Source: Lagopus muta
Lineage: Eukaryota > Chordata > Aves > Galliformes > Phasianidae
Direction of reading: 5' to 3'
DNA: 64,000 nt
Assembly: GCF_023343835.1 (NCBI RefSeq)
Contig: NC_064433.1
Location: forward strand, 181,057,777 to 181,121,776
How positions within the stretch are numbered: position 1 is the first letter of the stretch; the number at the start of each line of letters is the position of its first letter. Positions 1 to 13,817 of the stretch are shown piece after piece. The notes beneath the pieces were generated by a model. The model was not told the origin of the DNA. It did not search any database and worked only from the letters and a program-made list of their open reading frames with translations. A program made the position numbers and the translations under genes.

Positions 1-3000
1 CATTTCTAATCTTAAACAGTTCACAGTAATAAAAGTTAGACTGGGACTTTGAGTTTGAACACTAACCTCATTTTCCTGTGCTGTCATTCACATATCACAA
101 AACAGAAAATCAGGCCTAGTACCCTTTAGTACTCATAGTACTCTTTTAAACATAAAAGTTTGATTTTTTATTTTATTTTTTTTTAAGTTCATGCTGTTAA
201 GGATTTTATGCTCTCAGGGAAGATATTTTGAAGGAGGAAAATATGTTTTTCTGCAAAGTCCTGTAAGTGTATTCTATTAAGCAATACTAGTGCCTCATTC
301 TTTGCCAAATCTATTTTCAGTATCATTTTTCATGTATTTACTTACACATGATTTTGAAGAGTTTTATAGTCCTGAAAAAAAAAGAAAGCAAACAAACGAG
401 CTTTTCTTTGGCAAACAAAAATCTAGTTGCAGAGAATCGGCCTTGCCACACCTTTGTGAAGTGCATCAATCTTGGAGGCAAGGATCAGCAGGAGGCAGAT
501 CAGCATCTGTTGCCAGGCAAGGTGGCAAAGAACCTGAGCAGCAGCTCCTGCTCTGCTGGCAGAAGTCTTCAGCATCATGAAGGGATAGTTAAGCTGCATT
601 AATTAGCCAAACAGAGGAGGAAAGCGATAATTATCATCATACAATAGTGAAAGAAATTAGTTTTTCTAGTACTGAAATCACAGAATCACAGCTCAGAGTA
701 GGAAGAGCACAGAATAGGAAGCATTATGTGCAGTGTTGACTTCCAGCATCAGCAAGGATGTCAGTATTCAGTTCTAGGCACTTGGACTGATAAAAACTCC
801 AGAATCACATGTTCACGAAAGAGACAGAATACCAGTGAAAACGGCGAAAAATAACTGCAAGATAGCAAATAGCAAAGATTATGGCATGCCTGAATTCCCC
901 CTATTCTCTACTCTCATCCCAACTGCTGCCCTTAGTAAGGCAGGGCTGCAAGGCAGGAGTCCCTGTTCCTTCCAGAGACAGGCTCTGGATCCTCAGACAA
1001 AGGGAGGCACCAGCACCTCTGCCTGTAGGTTACTGCCACAGTTTTCTTCTAGAACTCAACCAAAGAGCTCAGGGTGGCCACTTTCATATGATGTGACCAG
1101 AGCTCCTACCCAGAAAGAGGGAGATCTGCTTTTTAGCACATCTCAGCATGAGAAGGTCCAATCTCACAGCTCTTAACTCTGAAGTACCTCAGCTACTAGA
1201 ACTGGTGTTATTTCTGGATCGCAGTGTCCAGGCCCTGAGGGGAGGCCCTTAGGAGACTTGGCCAATGCTTTGCCCCACCAGTGTGCCTGCTGGCACTCAG
1301 GGCCAGCTCTGCAGTGACCGTGGGTCAGATAGCTTCCAGAAGAGCTGAGTGAATCAAAGCTGTGACGTGTCTCAGTGGGAGCCTAATCCTCTTGGTCCGG
1401 CTCCTGCCCTTTCTCCTTGCTGGATCTGCGTGGACCATACGCTTGTGAACATCACCCATCCTGAGACTGACCTCAGACTCAACCTATCTCATCGCTATGG
1501 ACTTGTCTGGTGATCTGAACTCATGGCTGAATATGGTCACTGCCACTGAACTGGCTTTGCTGTGCTAGTTGGGGTGCTGTGTGACTGGGCACTGCTGGGA
1601 GGCCTCCACCCTCAGCTCATCCCCCTTTACACAGCTGCCTGCTCCTGCTGCTGCCTGACACGCAGGACAGGGTGAAGAGACAGTTGTGTTCATTCTAGAT
1701 TTGTCCATGTTACCTGTTTGCTTTAATCAACACTGTATTTAAGTGACTGCTCCATGAATATTTCTTCTTTGAGAGGACTTGTGATGTATTGCTGTACACA
1801 TGCAGTGCAGCTTGTTATGAGTCTTAATTCAAAAAGAAGTCCCAAAATAGAAAATTTACAATTTGCCTCATAAAAAGTGCTTAGAGATAAGTAATAAAAG
1901 AAGACATATAGAGAAGATATAGAGAAGATAAAGAGACATATAAAGAAGACATATAGCATATACCACAGCTGAGTTTAGGCATCAAAGCAACAGGCATTAC
2001 AATACCTAAAATTTTTTTGATCCTTGAAAAAGAAATGTGAGATGCCTGAAGATGCATCATAGGACTTAGAGTGTGGCCCAGAAAACTCAAGATGGTGTGT
2101 GTGACACCATCCAGGCCTATCTAAGGAACAGAAGATTCCCAAAACCAAAGAGGAAACAGAGAGCATTGATGCACTAAAGTCTCATCCCTCTTTTACAACT
2201 GATTTACTGCCTTGGCAATTTACTTCCTTACTGCTCACCCTGATGGCTGGTGTGGCTGGTGTCTACACACCTTTTTTTTCTAAATTAGATATGGTTTACA
2301 GTTTCATTTAAAAATAGCAGAAGAGAAAAGGGTTACTGAGCTGCTGTTCCCCTTTTCAAGCAGGGCGTAAATTGTTTGTATACACAGGCACGAACTGGGA
2401 TGCCCAGTTTCAAATTCATCCAGTGCTTTGAGAATTCGTTGTTATATCCCCATTCTTCTAGATATACAAGACAATAATAGTGCTTGCATACATAGTTTTC
2501 AGATCAAGTTTACATATAAAAGATTACAATGGATCTGGATAATTGTATTTCAGAAACTATTTCACATACAGAAAATAATGTTTTACTGTAGTTGTTATAA
2601 AACACAAACGTGAATTTGTCTGTAACTTCTTGGTTAGGGCTCTTAGCAGGGAGGGGACAACTCGGGGGTCTGCCCAAGTGCCAAACATTAGTGCTTTTAT
2701 CCAGTGACTGCTTGGCTAATGAGAATTGTTGAAGTGATTTTGGATTTAGACATGCAAATTCTTTAGCAATACTGCTTTGAATTTTTCTTATTGATCCCGA
2801 CTAGATTTTTGTTATCTGTAGGAGTAACTGAAGTTTTGGATGCTGGAGGCTTTACTCAGTTGCTTGATTCCTCAAGGAACTGAAACATCTTCATTGGGCT
2901 GCCAAGTATGATACAAGACTGATAGGAAACTTGAGCTCTTCCAATCTCGTGGCTGGAGGTAGGGAGGGCATTTCAAATTACACTAGACCTGCAGATGAGA

Positions 3001-6000
3001 GCTGAGACTTGAAGATGTCATCATTAGAGATGTCACTTGAAGTGTCTGTAAATATTTTGAGGTTGGCAAAGCTTCCATTATCATCTAGGGAGGTAAAAAT
3101 CTCAATTTAATTACACAAAGAGATATTTCAGATGCTCAGGAAATCTTTCAGACTGCCCCAGATATTTCTTCTCTAGTTTCCTGGAAGGGCAGCTGAGGGC
3201 TGAGTCTTAATCGATCTGCCAGTTCCATAAAAGGAAACTACTTTGCCTCAGAAGGAACTAGATGTCCATGTGTAGGTGACTGAATTGAGTTTCAAATCAG
3301 TACTGTCTTTATGGTTTACAAGCTTATTTAGTTGACAAAATGTTTACCAAATGGTGAGCTAAAAAACATCCTGAACTCAATACTTGAGATATATTGATCA
3401 GATGATACCATGGATGCCTAATGTGCATGTTTCATACATGCAATCACCAAACACCCTAAAGTCAAGGTTCAGGGATTTCAGCTGGCTGAGTGGCTGAAAT
3501 AAAACAGTACCTCCTACTGCAAAGGTATTTAATTTTCCTCTCAGCTCTGTAGCCATATTCTCCTCTTGTACTGTGGGTGAAGGGCGGGAGACTATTCCAT
3601 TCCCTAACCAGTGTTCTGCACATCTCACTTAGCTCAGCCCCTCCCTGCCTTACCTACAAGCAGTAGTGGCTCTCTGCATGGTCCCTGATCCCGTCACTGC
3701 ACTCGCTCCCTCCCACAGCTGGCAAGGCGTACCACAGCATGGGTTACTTGGTCCCTTCTCCACTCACTCACCCTCAGGAATCTTTGCATCCTGTGCCACT
3801 TTTTGCACTGCAGCCTGTGTGTTTGACAGCTCTTCACTACACATACCAAATTCAGGCAGTTGTTGGCTTCATTAATAACAGGGAGCAGAAATACAGCCAC
3901 TATCTTTTTCACCACTTTTTTTCTTCCCTGAAAGGGACTATATTTGATAGTACTATTTTTATCAGATAGAAGAGGATTCTTTTTGCACTTGTTATATTTG
4001 ACTACTGAAATTAAAATGAGCTATAAGAACATTAGTGTTGTGTACTCATTTGCTAGTTATTTTGTCACATTATTTACAGTGAAACTCATTGGCTTTCTGT
4101 TGAATGGGAGTTTTTAGGGGTTCAGTTTTTGCATTATCAAATACGAAATTCAGTTGGCACTGAAGGGGTAACATGGAGTGGCACTGCATTTGAGGAGCTT
4201 ATGAAACGTTTCAATGGGGAAAAAGGAAAGCTTCATTTCAAAAGGAAAATGAGTGTGATTTTCCAGTGGGATATGTTTAGAAAAAAATATATTTTTTGTG
4301 ACAGGATAAATCAACATATGTTGAAATCATATTGAAATCATCATCATGTTGAAATCAAGAGCTTGCCTACAGTATTGCTTTTTTACACTGGGGGCACAGA
4401 GGTACACAATGACAAATCTCAGTGTAGTTTGGCTTGGATGGTTTGAGATCAGCATGCTTAAGTACCCAAAGGGACCTGGATTTCTGTCCAGTTCAGTGTG
4501 AGCTCAGTGTTCACAAATGTGTCTCATGTATGCAAGCTCTTTGCTTTGAAAAATGTACCTAGTGAGGAATCAGAGGGGTCTCATTTACAATAAAAGTCAA
4601 ATCTATGAAGGGTTAAGCATTTTATTTTTTTCTCAAGAGGGTGGAGTTATGGCAATGGGGAAAGCTATAAACACATAAGATTTGGAATGTAGCACTGTAG
4701 CCTAACAAGACCTCTGTCTTTGACATTAAATTCAGTCTTTTTCAGGGCTGGCAAGCAAAGCAAGTTCTATTGCTCTTTTAAAAGCTGGGTAAGAGGTCAT
4801 GTGACTGTTTTGCTTTCATAAAAATAGCTTTTATTGCAAAATCCAGTTTCCTTTGTCTACTGTTTATACTGTTCAAACAAAGTTTAGAAAGCATTATAAA
4901 ATAAGGTACCCAAATGTCATCTTCCACTCAGTCTGATGAACATCCTTCATTGCATAATCATGAATCTTACTTAACCTAGAAGCTGGCACTCTAAAGCCTC
5001 AAACAGACTTGGGAGGGTGGAGAAACTGCTCTGTTTTCAGTTCTGTTTACTAAAATGGTTAGGTCTTTGCTGAACTGCAGTATTTGTTCTTTGACCTTTA
5101 TAAAATGCCTTATGCTTGGGGTTTTATTTTAAGGTATTTAGTCTAAATTCCTATGCAGACTTTTTTTTTTTCTTGCTATTGTTTCTGATGGTGTGAGGAA
5201 ATCTATTCTATTCTGTTCTTCATAGGCAGGAGAGAGAAAGACAGGCTTCGCTATGAACTGCATCTTAGGAGCTTTGGAGAACTGAAGTCAGTTTCCAGTG
5301 TGACCATCTAGCATTAGATCCACAAAGGACATAGGAGGTAGCATTGTTGGGCTGAGATGCCTATCAAGATCCAGATTCTTGGTTACATGTCTGGTCTATC
5401 ACTACAAAATAAAAACAGTTACAGAGAATCTCCCGCCCCCCCCCAAATGTCTAAACTACTTAAAACAGCAACTGACAAAAGGAGAAATTTCACATGAGTT
5501 ATGAGAGCTCAGATGTGCCTTTGCACTGAAGTCTGCCTGATTTCCGTTGAATATTCTGACCACTAATTTTAGATTCATTCCTATGCTCTTCAGCCCAACA
5601 AGTATTACACTTTTATTCAAAGAGAGACAATTGTAACAGCAAGACTGATGGAGATGAGTGCTATACTGCTCTCTGATCTGGAATTTATAAAAGGGGTGGA
5701 ATTATGTATTTCACCTATGGGTACAGTCCAGCTTTACCTTCACAGATGAAAGGGTAAGGGCAATGCAGACTCTGGCTGTCTTGGTTTGTTGGAGATTCTG
5801 TCTGCGAAGAGAACTTACTGAATGACACAGAAAGCTCAGTGCAGTGGATCTTGATCATATTTAAGTGTACAACAGGTAATTAACTATTCCACAAAGTCAA
5901 GATTAAGGTTGATGTAGGCTTGTCCATTGGAACAAAGAAAATACAACCCCCCACCTTTGGAGGGAGGACAAATCTTTATTTTCTTGTGAAATGTTCCAAG

Positions 6001-6584
6001 TATTTTGCTATTTTCCTCCACATTTATGACTTCCAGAATAGCCAGCAGAATATCTACTGAGACATTTTTTTCAAAGGTAATGCCAAGTACCTTATGTCAT
6101 GAAAAAGGGGGAGGATGAGAGATACTGTGTGGAAATTAATCTGCAACAAGTGACATTAAGATTCTGCCAGAGCTGGCAATAATGAGTTTCATCAGGCGCT
6201 GTGACTGTCCTTGTTCACCTCTCCAAATCCAACCCCAGGACAGGCAAATATGTCTAGGAATCTATGGTTAATAAACACTTGGGAACAGACTGGCACCCAT
6301 GTAAATGTCTGAAGCAAAAGCTTCTTGTTATTCTACACAACTTAGGAGACAGGCTGTAGCAATCAGGACTAATTGAAGAGCCAGGGCAACCTTTCAAGGA
6401 TATCTGTTTTGGATGCATTAGGGTAGCACAGCCTGAAGTCAACAAGTATAGGGCCAATTTAGGAAACAGTGCTGTTGTCAAAACAGAACCATCACCTAGT
6501 TAGAACAAAATCTTGACATTTCTACATTTCCTACAGAAGAAACATTCTATGGACTGCATTTTGCAGGAAAAAGTAGCCATTTTG
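1..6584. other. Intergenic, no gene recognised
   Basis: This stretch is AT-rich non-coding sequence with many stop codons in all frames. Short open frames up to about 110 codons show no family resemblance. A purine-rich low-complexity run with repeated GAAGACATATA-like words lies at about 1880-1955, poly-T tracts occur near 170, 2270 and 5160, and a C-run lies near 5433-5443. The block at about 1200-1690 is GC-richer than its surroundings and looks repeat-derived, but I could not assign it. Confidence 0.6.
1200..1690. repeat. Unassigned GC-richer, repeat-like block
   Basis: Base composition shifts abruptly here, with evenly spread CTG/CAG words and no open frame of note. The texture suggests an old LTR-type or other dispersed repeat rather than unique sequence, but no terminal TG...CA borders or target duplication could be fixed. 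This is a weak call. Confidence 0.25.
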
Positions 6585-6849
6585 GGGGCAGGCTGTTTTC
6601 AGTGCTATGCAGAGACAGGGCCAGGGGCAATGGGCACAAACCGGAACACAGGAAGTTCCCTCTGAATATGAGGAAAAACTTCTTTAATTTGAGGGTGGAA
6701 CGAGCTGCCCAGAGAGGTTGTGGTGTCCCCCATTCGAAACTCCCTGGATGCTTTCCTGTGTAACCTATTGTAGGGATCCTGCTTTAGCAGTGGGTTGCAC
6801 TGGATGATCTCCTGAGGTCCCTTCCAATCCTTACAATTCTGTGATTCTA
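6585..6849 (+). mobile_element. CR1 LINE, 3' fragment
   Basis: The plus strand carries the CR1 3' region: CACAAACCGGAACACAGGA, GAGCTGCCCAGAGAGGTTG, TGGATGATCTCCTGAGGTCC and the terminal ACAATTCTGTGATTCT. The copy is 5'-truncated and diverged. Confidence 0.9.
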
Positions 6850-8352
6850 CTTGGACTTCTGGGAATTATGTGCCCACATCTGCTCTATTGGATGAATTTG
6901 GCCCTTTGCTGCTAGGGTTGCACAAATTTTCTAGTAATCAGGAAAATTCCATGGAGTTTCCCAGTGAAGAACTGAAAGTCTAAAGCCTGGGTTCCACAGC
7001 TTATGCTGGGGATCACCAAGTGTCCAGACCTGATCCTTAGTGTCAGGGTGAAGTCCTCATTAGAGTTAGAAAGTTTAGGCTGTGGGAACCACAATATAGA
7101 GTCTAGAAACCCAGATCTATCTTCACAATAGATCTGTTTTGAATTCACAGGCCATAAAAGCCCAAGTTCCCGATTGTCCTGCCAAGCAGTGTTTTCTTGG
7201 TTGCAGGAAATTAGCAGGGTTTTTAATCAGAACTCTGCATGAGTGTTGTTGAAGTTGATCTTGGTTTGTACAAATTGGAATTATCTAATAAAAGCTGGCT
7301 TACCGAAAACCTCTTATACAACAGAATAAAACAACATATCAGAGAATGTGATTGCTACATTACCTTTACAGGCTCATCCTCCTGGAACAGTTGGTGGTTT
7401 TTTTCCCAGTTTTCTATTCCAAGCTGCAACTTGATTTGCTCTGCAGTGTTAAATAGTGGTCTTATGGTAGTAGCACGCCTCAGAAACCATGCTGAATGAA
7501 ACTATTCCTCTGCCCAGAGGCAGGTCCAAGTGTGCAAGGAGTGTGGCTCTCTGACTTACAGATGTGAAATGCGTGGCCTAAATCTTGTGCATGTCCTATG
7601 GAAAGAAAACAAATGAGAGAGCTCACCATGTTGTCTGCAGATGCCAATCAGATAAGAGGATACGTACGCTGGTTTTGCTTCATTAATTTATCTGGTGAGA
7701 ATAAATTTATACCTGCAAAACAAATTAACAAAAGGGCTGCAGATCCACAGTGATTATACATACAGGATTGTATGTTAGGCAGATGTACACATTTCTTTCG
7801 GAATCTGTCCTTACATTGTCTTCCCCACCTGGTGCTTCCCTCTCCTTTGTTCCTTGGATCCTTCAAATCGCTCCGTGCAGTCAGTATGGCAGCATGAATC
7901 CCACCCTCCCTTTGACTCCATTTTGAAAGAATCGATATAAAAGAAATGAGCTTCCTCACAGCCTTTCAAATAAGTAACTATGGCTCGGTTACTGAGGCAT
8001 TGCTGTCTTGATAAGGAAATGACAAACTCATTCTAAGATACAGGCTAGGTGAGTCTCCCTTGTTTGTTATTCTGTATGGTATCATTTGAATAAAATTATA
8101 TGCAAATCTTTCTTAAAGTGTTTCCAGTATATATGACTTCTACTTGGAATAATAACAAGTACAACTGAGCCAGAATCAATTGTATGAAAATTGGTAGAAA
8201 CCAATCAGTTCCTTCCCCTGCTAAAAAGACAGGATTGTCCTTCCTGTTCAGCTGACATGGTGAAGAATGGATAATCTGCTGTTATTAATGTGCTCTGTAT
8301 TTCAATTTCTGCGTTGAAATTCTCATTGCTAAAGCTTAATCTAAGAAGTGGA
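6850..8352. other. Intergenic, nothing recognised
   Basis: Unique-looking AT-rich sequence between two CR1 fragments. Open frames of up to about 100 codons on either strand are not recognisable and have no splice or promoter context. Confidence 0.5.
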
Positions 8353-8446
8353 GGTTGGTAGCCCTGCATGCAGCAGGAGGGTTGGAGCTTGATGACCCCT
8401 GAGGTCCCTTCCAACCCAGGCCATGCTATGATTCTACGATTCTGTG
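8353..8446 (+). mobile_element. CR1 LINE, short 3' end
   Basis: Contains CAGCAGGAGGGTTGGAGCTT, GAGGTCCCTTCCAACCCAGG and the tail ATGATTCTACGATTCTGTGA. This is the last 90 bp or so of a CR1 element in plus orientation. Confidence 0.88.
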
Positions 8447-9224
8447 AAGTGATTGATAAAGGTTTCAACTTACAAACTTACCAAAACCAGAAGTCCCAGC
8501 AGAAGGATGTGAGCTCTGTTCTTTATGAAGTGCCCAGCTTGGCTCCCAGAGAGGGCAGCGGGATCACTGCCATTTCTCTGAAGTTTCAGTTGTCCTCCTA
8601 ATCATGTTGTAGTTCAGTTGAAGATTATTTAGACTAGAGTGGTAAATGTTTGGGTATTAGGAACATTTTGGGGGAAAAAAATTAAGGGAACAGCATTTGG
8701 AGAAATTATTCATACAACAGACCAAGAGACCCTTGCCAAAAACCAGAGTGGTGCCAGACATGTGCATACACTAAAAGCATTGGTAATCTGAAGGAGCTGT
8801 GTTAGCCAGGACACAGCAACTGAAATGATAAGGTGCTCCTAATAAACCCTTACCTTCCTTCAGAGTGCACTAAATTGTCTTTTAAATGTAAACATGATGG
8901 TACGAAATCTTACGCTTTATAATTCTATCAGGAGATATCCATACATTTTAGACAACATTATTTAATTTTCTAGAACGCTTGTAATGCAAACATGCATTCT
9001 TCTATTCCATGAGTGCAAAGAGATACCAAGATTTTTCTGAAAGATTTTTCTAACACAACTTTTTTTTTCTTGAAAGGTAAATGAAAGTTAATTCACGAGC
9101 AAGCACTGTTAACATGGTTTTTGTTGCTGTTATTCGTTTCTTTTGGTGTAGTCTTTTTTTTCTCTTTTCTTTTTTCTTTTTTCTTTCTTCTTTCCTTTCT
9201 AACTATTTATCTTCTCCATTTTAG

Positions 9225-9330
9225 GTCCCTGAAAATGTTTCAGATGCTATTGCCACTACAGTTATTGGAGCTCTGCCTTTCATTTATTCACTTGTGAATA
9301 TCTTTGTATGCAGATACATCTTGTTGGTGG
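9225..9330 (+). other. Exon-like segment after a strong polypyrimidine tract
   Basis: About 75 bases of nearly pure pyrimidine with a CTAAC branch-point-like word end in CCATTTTAG at 9224. The next 37 codons are open and hydrophobic in part (TTVIGALPFIYSLVNIFVC), with GT dinucleotides at 9327 and 9331 as possible donors. Thirty-seven open codons are easily found by chance, and I recognise no family, so this is only a possible exon of an unknown plus-strand transcript. Confidence 0.15.
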
Positions 9331-10553
9331 GTAATTAAATTTTCAATCTCAATATATAATTTTTCGGAACGTACTTTTTAAAGTTAGATTTACAACATAC
9401 ATTCACTATTAGTGAATGAATAGCAAGGCTTTCAAGGCATAAACAATGAATCTTAGGAAGCAGTTTTTACAGCTATATTTTATATTCTTGTATTTTATAT
9501 CTATGTCCTCATATAAACCAGATCAGCAGTCCTGTGACCTGCAAAGCTGGCGTATCATCTGGCTGTAAGGTAAATTTTATGAAGTTGGAAGTACTGAAGA
9601 TCACATTAGTTGTGTGAGATGACCCTTTTATAGAAGTGTTCAAAAAAATGAAATGTATCTTCAAATGCACTGACATCTAGTCCCTGCAGGAAACTGCAGA
9701 CGTAGTCAAAGTTAACTTATTCCCATTCATTATGCAGTAAGCATGGTTGGCAAGCTCTTTCCCCCTGGTCAGAAATAAATATAAAATCAAAGTGAATGCT
9801 CTTTCTGGGATCTGAACGTCTTTCTCATTCCAGACTTTTATTTTGCCAATATTAACATGTTGAATACCTGCTAGAGAAGCATTGCTTGTAAACCTGAACT
9901 CTTCCTGTAACATTATCAGGACAGACAGTGTTCTCAGGCTCTTGTCCTGTCTTTGGACAAAAGCCCTCAGCTAGACAATACAGCAGTCATCTGTGGGGAA
10001 GGCAGCATTAGGAGCCCTAAATCGGTGTTAAATGGAATCAGAATTGTTTGCTCTTTTTCATCTCATTGAACACACAGACCGTTTGGCTGTGTTTATTCTG
10101 CTGAGTTGATTCAAGCCTTGGGGCTGAATAGCTTTGACTGGCTTGTGGCCATACTCTGCAGGGTCAACTCCCTCTAGAACTGACATCTAATGAAAACTGG
10201 AGTGTCCCAAAACAGAGTGAAGGAGGGCACTAACTATTAAGGAATGGGACAGTAAGTGGGAATGTCTGAGTTCATTACTTGGTCCTCGTTCATTCAGTAG
10301 TATAGATACGTACCAAAGAAAAGAAATATCTGGTTGCTGAAAACTTAAGCACAAGCAAGCAGTATTGATGATGAACCCTTTAGATGTGTGATTCCATATG
10401 AGCAACTGTAGAAAGAGGGTTCCTTACTTCACATCTATGAAGCAAAACTGAGAACTGCTTCTCCAGATCATGGTCACAGCAATTATGGATCGGGATGAAC
10501 TCCACTGCAGCACTTATTCCCAGGATCACAGCATACCTTGGTGATTGGAAAAC

Positions 10554-10608
10554 GATGGAAAGATGGACAGATGAAGGCTGTAAGTCCTTATGTGGCCCAG
10601 GAGGATTT
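10554..10608. repeat. Dispersed repeat, copy A (with 16535-16590)
   Basis: The words GATGGAAAGATGGACAGAT, GGCTGTAAGTCCTTATGTGG and CCCAGGAGGATTT recur in the same order at 16535-16590 with a few mismatches and one indel. The flanks do not match. This is probably part of an uncatalogued or old mobile element. Confidence 0.6.
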
Positions 10609-13160
10609 CTCCAAGGGCTGCGTTTCACTTCTGCGCCTATGCATGCACACCGACACACCCACCTCCCATCTCTACGGAGCCAAATCTGACGTGAGTCACA
10701 CTTGGCCTGTATTTCATGCCATGTGGGATGGGACACCAGCATACACCATCTATAACTGCTGCTTCCCAGCCCAAAATAACTGAACTTACTCCAGAGTGAA
10801 GCATGAGGGTGAAGTAACAAGCAGTGTGGACATTCAGAAGAGAAGATTTGGGCACAACAAGGACTCACCACCATGATACAGGTGTATCTTTTGTTTGCTA
10901 CATTTGAAATAGCTCTTTTCCTGTGCTAAACCTTCCACCTAGAGCAACTCAGAACTTCATAGTAGAGTTGGTCAGATTGAACTGTGAAACTTAAATAACA
11001 TTGAACATTCTGCCTTGAAAGACTGAGCCTAGAAAATACAAAGGCGTAATATTGAAATTCCACTCCAGTTTTAGCAAGTTTGAGCTTGCTAAAGTAATAT
11101 ATTCTCTTCCCCAGATATGTTCACAGTGTGGGACAATACTGAAAATACAGCTGAAGGTGTACACCAAGAGTACCAGTGGCATCAAACATTTTAGGAATTC
11201 AGATGCAGAGATTTCAGCCTCAGTTTAGGTTTGGAAGCACGCTTTTTTAATTTACTTGTAGAAACACTGATTTCCAGTTACTTGAATAAGGGAGCATTCA
11301 CTGCAAGTGAAGAAAGTCATACCTGTAGGGACATGAGCAGTTTGGTCAGAGTATGCTGCAGGAAACACTGGTGATAATCAAGACATCCCCTTGTAGCTAA
11401 CTTCAGCAGCTAACTTCAGCAATCTAGGCTTGAAATCTAATGGAAAAACAAAAACAAACAAACAAAAACCCCACAGTATGCCAAATGAAAAAGAGAAGTC
11501 AGTAGACCTATTCTGGGTCTGGCCTGCAATGGCATTCATGCTATCTACCTTCAGACATCTACACAGTGCTTATACCTGAGCCAGTCTCTTTCAAGTCATT
11601 AGAAATGAACAGACAGCCTTAGGTACCGATTCCCTGGACCTGTTTCAGATACAGACCTCAGGGGCAGATGAATTGTGCCTTAAAAGTGCCCATTTCTCTC
11701 CAGGGCACTCCTCAGCCACACCATTTCTACACATCTGTAAGAGCCGTATGAAACTTGTAATTCCTCAGTCTATTTTTCAACATTTTCTTCCAACTTTCTA
11801 AATAAATCACTACACAGCACACCACAGGGCAGCCCTCAGCTTGCGTCCAGCCCCGCCGTGTTGGCCCGGCAATGGAGGGCGGGGGTACAGATCTCACAGG
11901 GATGAAAGTGACACGCGGTGCCCCTGGGGGCAGCTTGGGCTCTCCTTGCTCAGCACATGGCAAACAAGTGGGCACAGACCTGGTGGGACTGTGCCTCTGC
12001 CATGGCTGCAGATCTACAGCATGCTGAACCTCCAGCTACTCAGCTGCCAAAGGAAACATGAGCAGCCGCAGTACTTACATTCCTTATAGGAAATGAACAA
12101 GCACAAAAGGGCCATCTGATACCCAGCTTGCTAATGTGCGAGTGCTGCCTTATTTAATGACAAAAGAGATCTGAGGAGCAGGAAGAGATGTGAAATATAG
12201 TGCTCCTGCTTTTTAAAGTACGTTAGTAACTCCATCATCCTTAACTCTTCGGTTTTTCTCTTCCACATAAAAACACTTTTCCGCTCATTAAGTTTAATAT
12301 ATCTTGCATTTAATGTGTTTAATAGTTCCTGAAGGATTTTAAAATGCTGTATTAATTATGGGCCAGATGTTACAAGTCGTGCCAAGCTATATTGATAGGA
12401 CTGGTCAGGGTGGTGTGCCCCAAAGTTGTGTAGTCACAGACAGCTCTCAGGGGAAGGCTGGCAGCTGCAAAACTTGGAAAGAGAATTTTGACAGGGAAAA
12501 TCCTCAGAGATTTAAGAATTGTTTTGTTTTATAAAGCCCCTTCTATGAGAGTTCTGCAAAGGATTTTCACTTCAGTACTGAGGAACTGAACAGTGTGTAT
12601 TTCCTTTGGATTCACCTTGATCTGCTGCCATCTGTTCTATACGTTTATTGCTCCCTTAAAGGAAAAGCACTGTTCAGATGCTGTGTTTGTACTTGGTTTA
12701 TAATCATACGTGAGATTTCACATCTTTCAGAAAAATGTGGACACCCTATTTCCATCAAAATAAATGGGAACTTTTTACCCTGTCCCTTCAGATGTCACTA
12801 AATACTTCTGAAACTACCTTTTAAAGCCTTGAACTATTATAATACTGTCAAAAAAATATTCCTTTCAGTATATTGAATACTTTATTCCACCTCTCTACTT
12901 CCAAATGGAAAAACAAACAACAAGCACGTAATTTAATGATTTCTTGGCAATGTATTTGTCTTGAATTTGGATTTCTATCAGTATCACAAATGAAATTGCT
13001 CCATACAGGCTGGTGGCACTTTTCTGCAGCATCTTCTGGCTTTTACATTCCAAAGAAAAGTAATCTCACCACAAAACTCTAGGGTGCTTTGTTTTGCTCC
13101 TCATTTTGTAGAGAACATCAGTACAAAAATAAGTCTGTAGCTGTATTATTAGCGACATGT

Positions 13161-13335
13161 AACCATGGAATTGCTGGAATTGGAAGGGACCATGAAAGGT
13201 CATCTGGCTGAACACACAAATGATTTAATAGTTTATACATGACAGTATTATGAAGTGTCACATAATCATAGAACATCTGAGTTGGAGGGGACCCACAAGG
13301 ACCATCAGGTCCAACTCCTGGCTCCACACGAATAC
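13161..13335 (-). mobile_element. Two CR1 LINE 3'-end fragments
   Basis: In minus orientation, AATTGGAAGGGACCATGAAA at about 13179 and AATCATAGAACATCTGAGTT with GGAGGGGACCCACAAGGACC at 13262 onward are CR1 3' ends. About 45 bp of non-CR1 sequence separates them, so they are probably two insertions. Confidence 0.75.
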
Positions 13336-13817
13336 CTACAAATTAAACCATATCAAAGCAAAAAGCTCTATATGTATATGACAGGTACCAAAGTCAAGGC
13401 CAGATTCTTTACAGGTGCAAGGGAGTGATTTTGGATTGTGCCGGTTAAAGATACATATTTATAAAATAAGAGTGTAGCAAAGTAGCTCCTATAATGCTTT
13501 CCCTCCCTGTGGAGTCTTAGATTCTCAGCATTTTGAAAGTCTGTGAATGCATGAATGCATTCTGAGTTATCAGCATTGAGTTGCTTGTGACACCTGATTC
13601 CCCAAATGGCATCTGATCTATTACACTAGATTTGTTCTAGAATGTAATCATACTTAACAAATGTCTACTTGGATTTAGTGACTCCCAGTAATCTCCTTCC
13701 TCCCTCCCAAAGTAACAGACCTTACCCTGCGTATCGTTTCTTTTAGAAATCCTTGATATGAAGAACAGAGAGTGGGCAAAGCCCTTTGCTGAGCGGCCTG
13801 TTTGCATAAACGTCACT

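Larger units (their letters stand above)
8447..13160. other. Intergenic; one exon-like segment and one dispersed repeat
   Basis: No recognised gene. The interval holds a long polypyrimidine tract with an exon-like segment (9150-9330) and a 55-bp element shared with 16.5 kb (10554-10608). A GC-richer patch lies at about 11.82-12.02 kb. Other open frames are unremarkable. Confidence 0.5.

Noticed and set aside
10380..10874. 164-codon minus-strand frame
   Set aside because: No recognisable domain, no splice or promoter context, and part of it overlaps the dispersed repeat shared with 16.5 kb.
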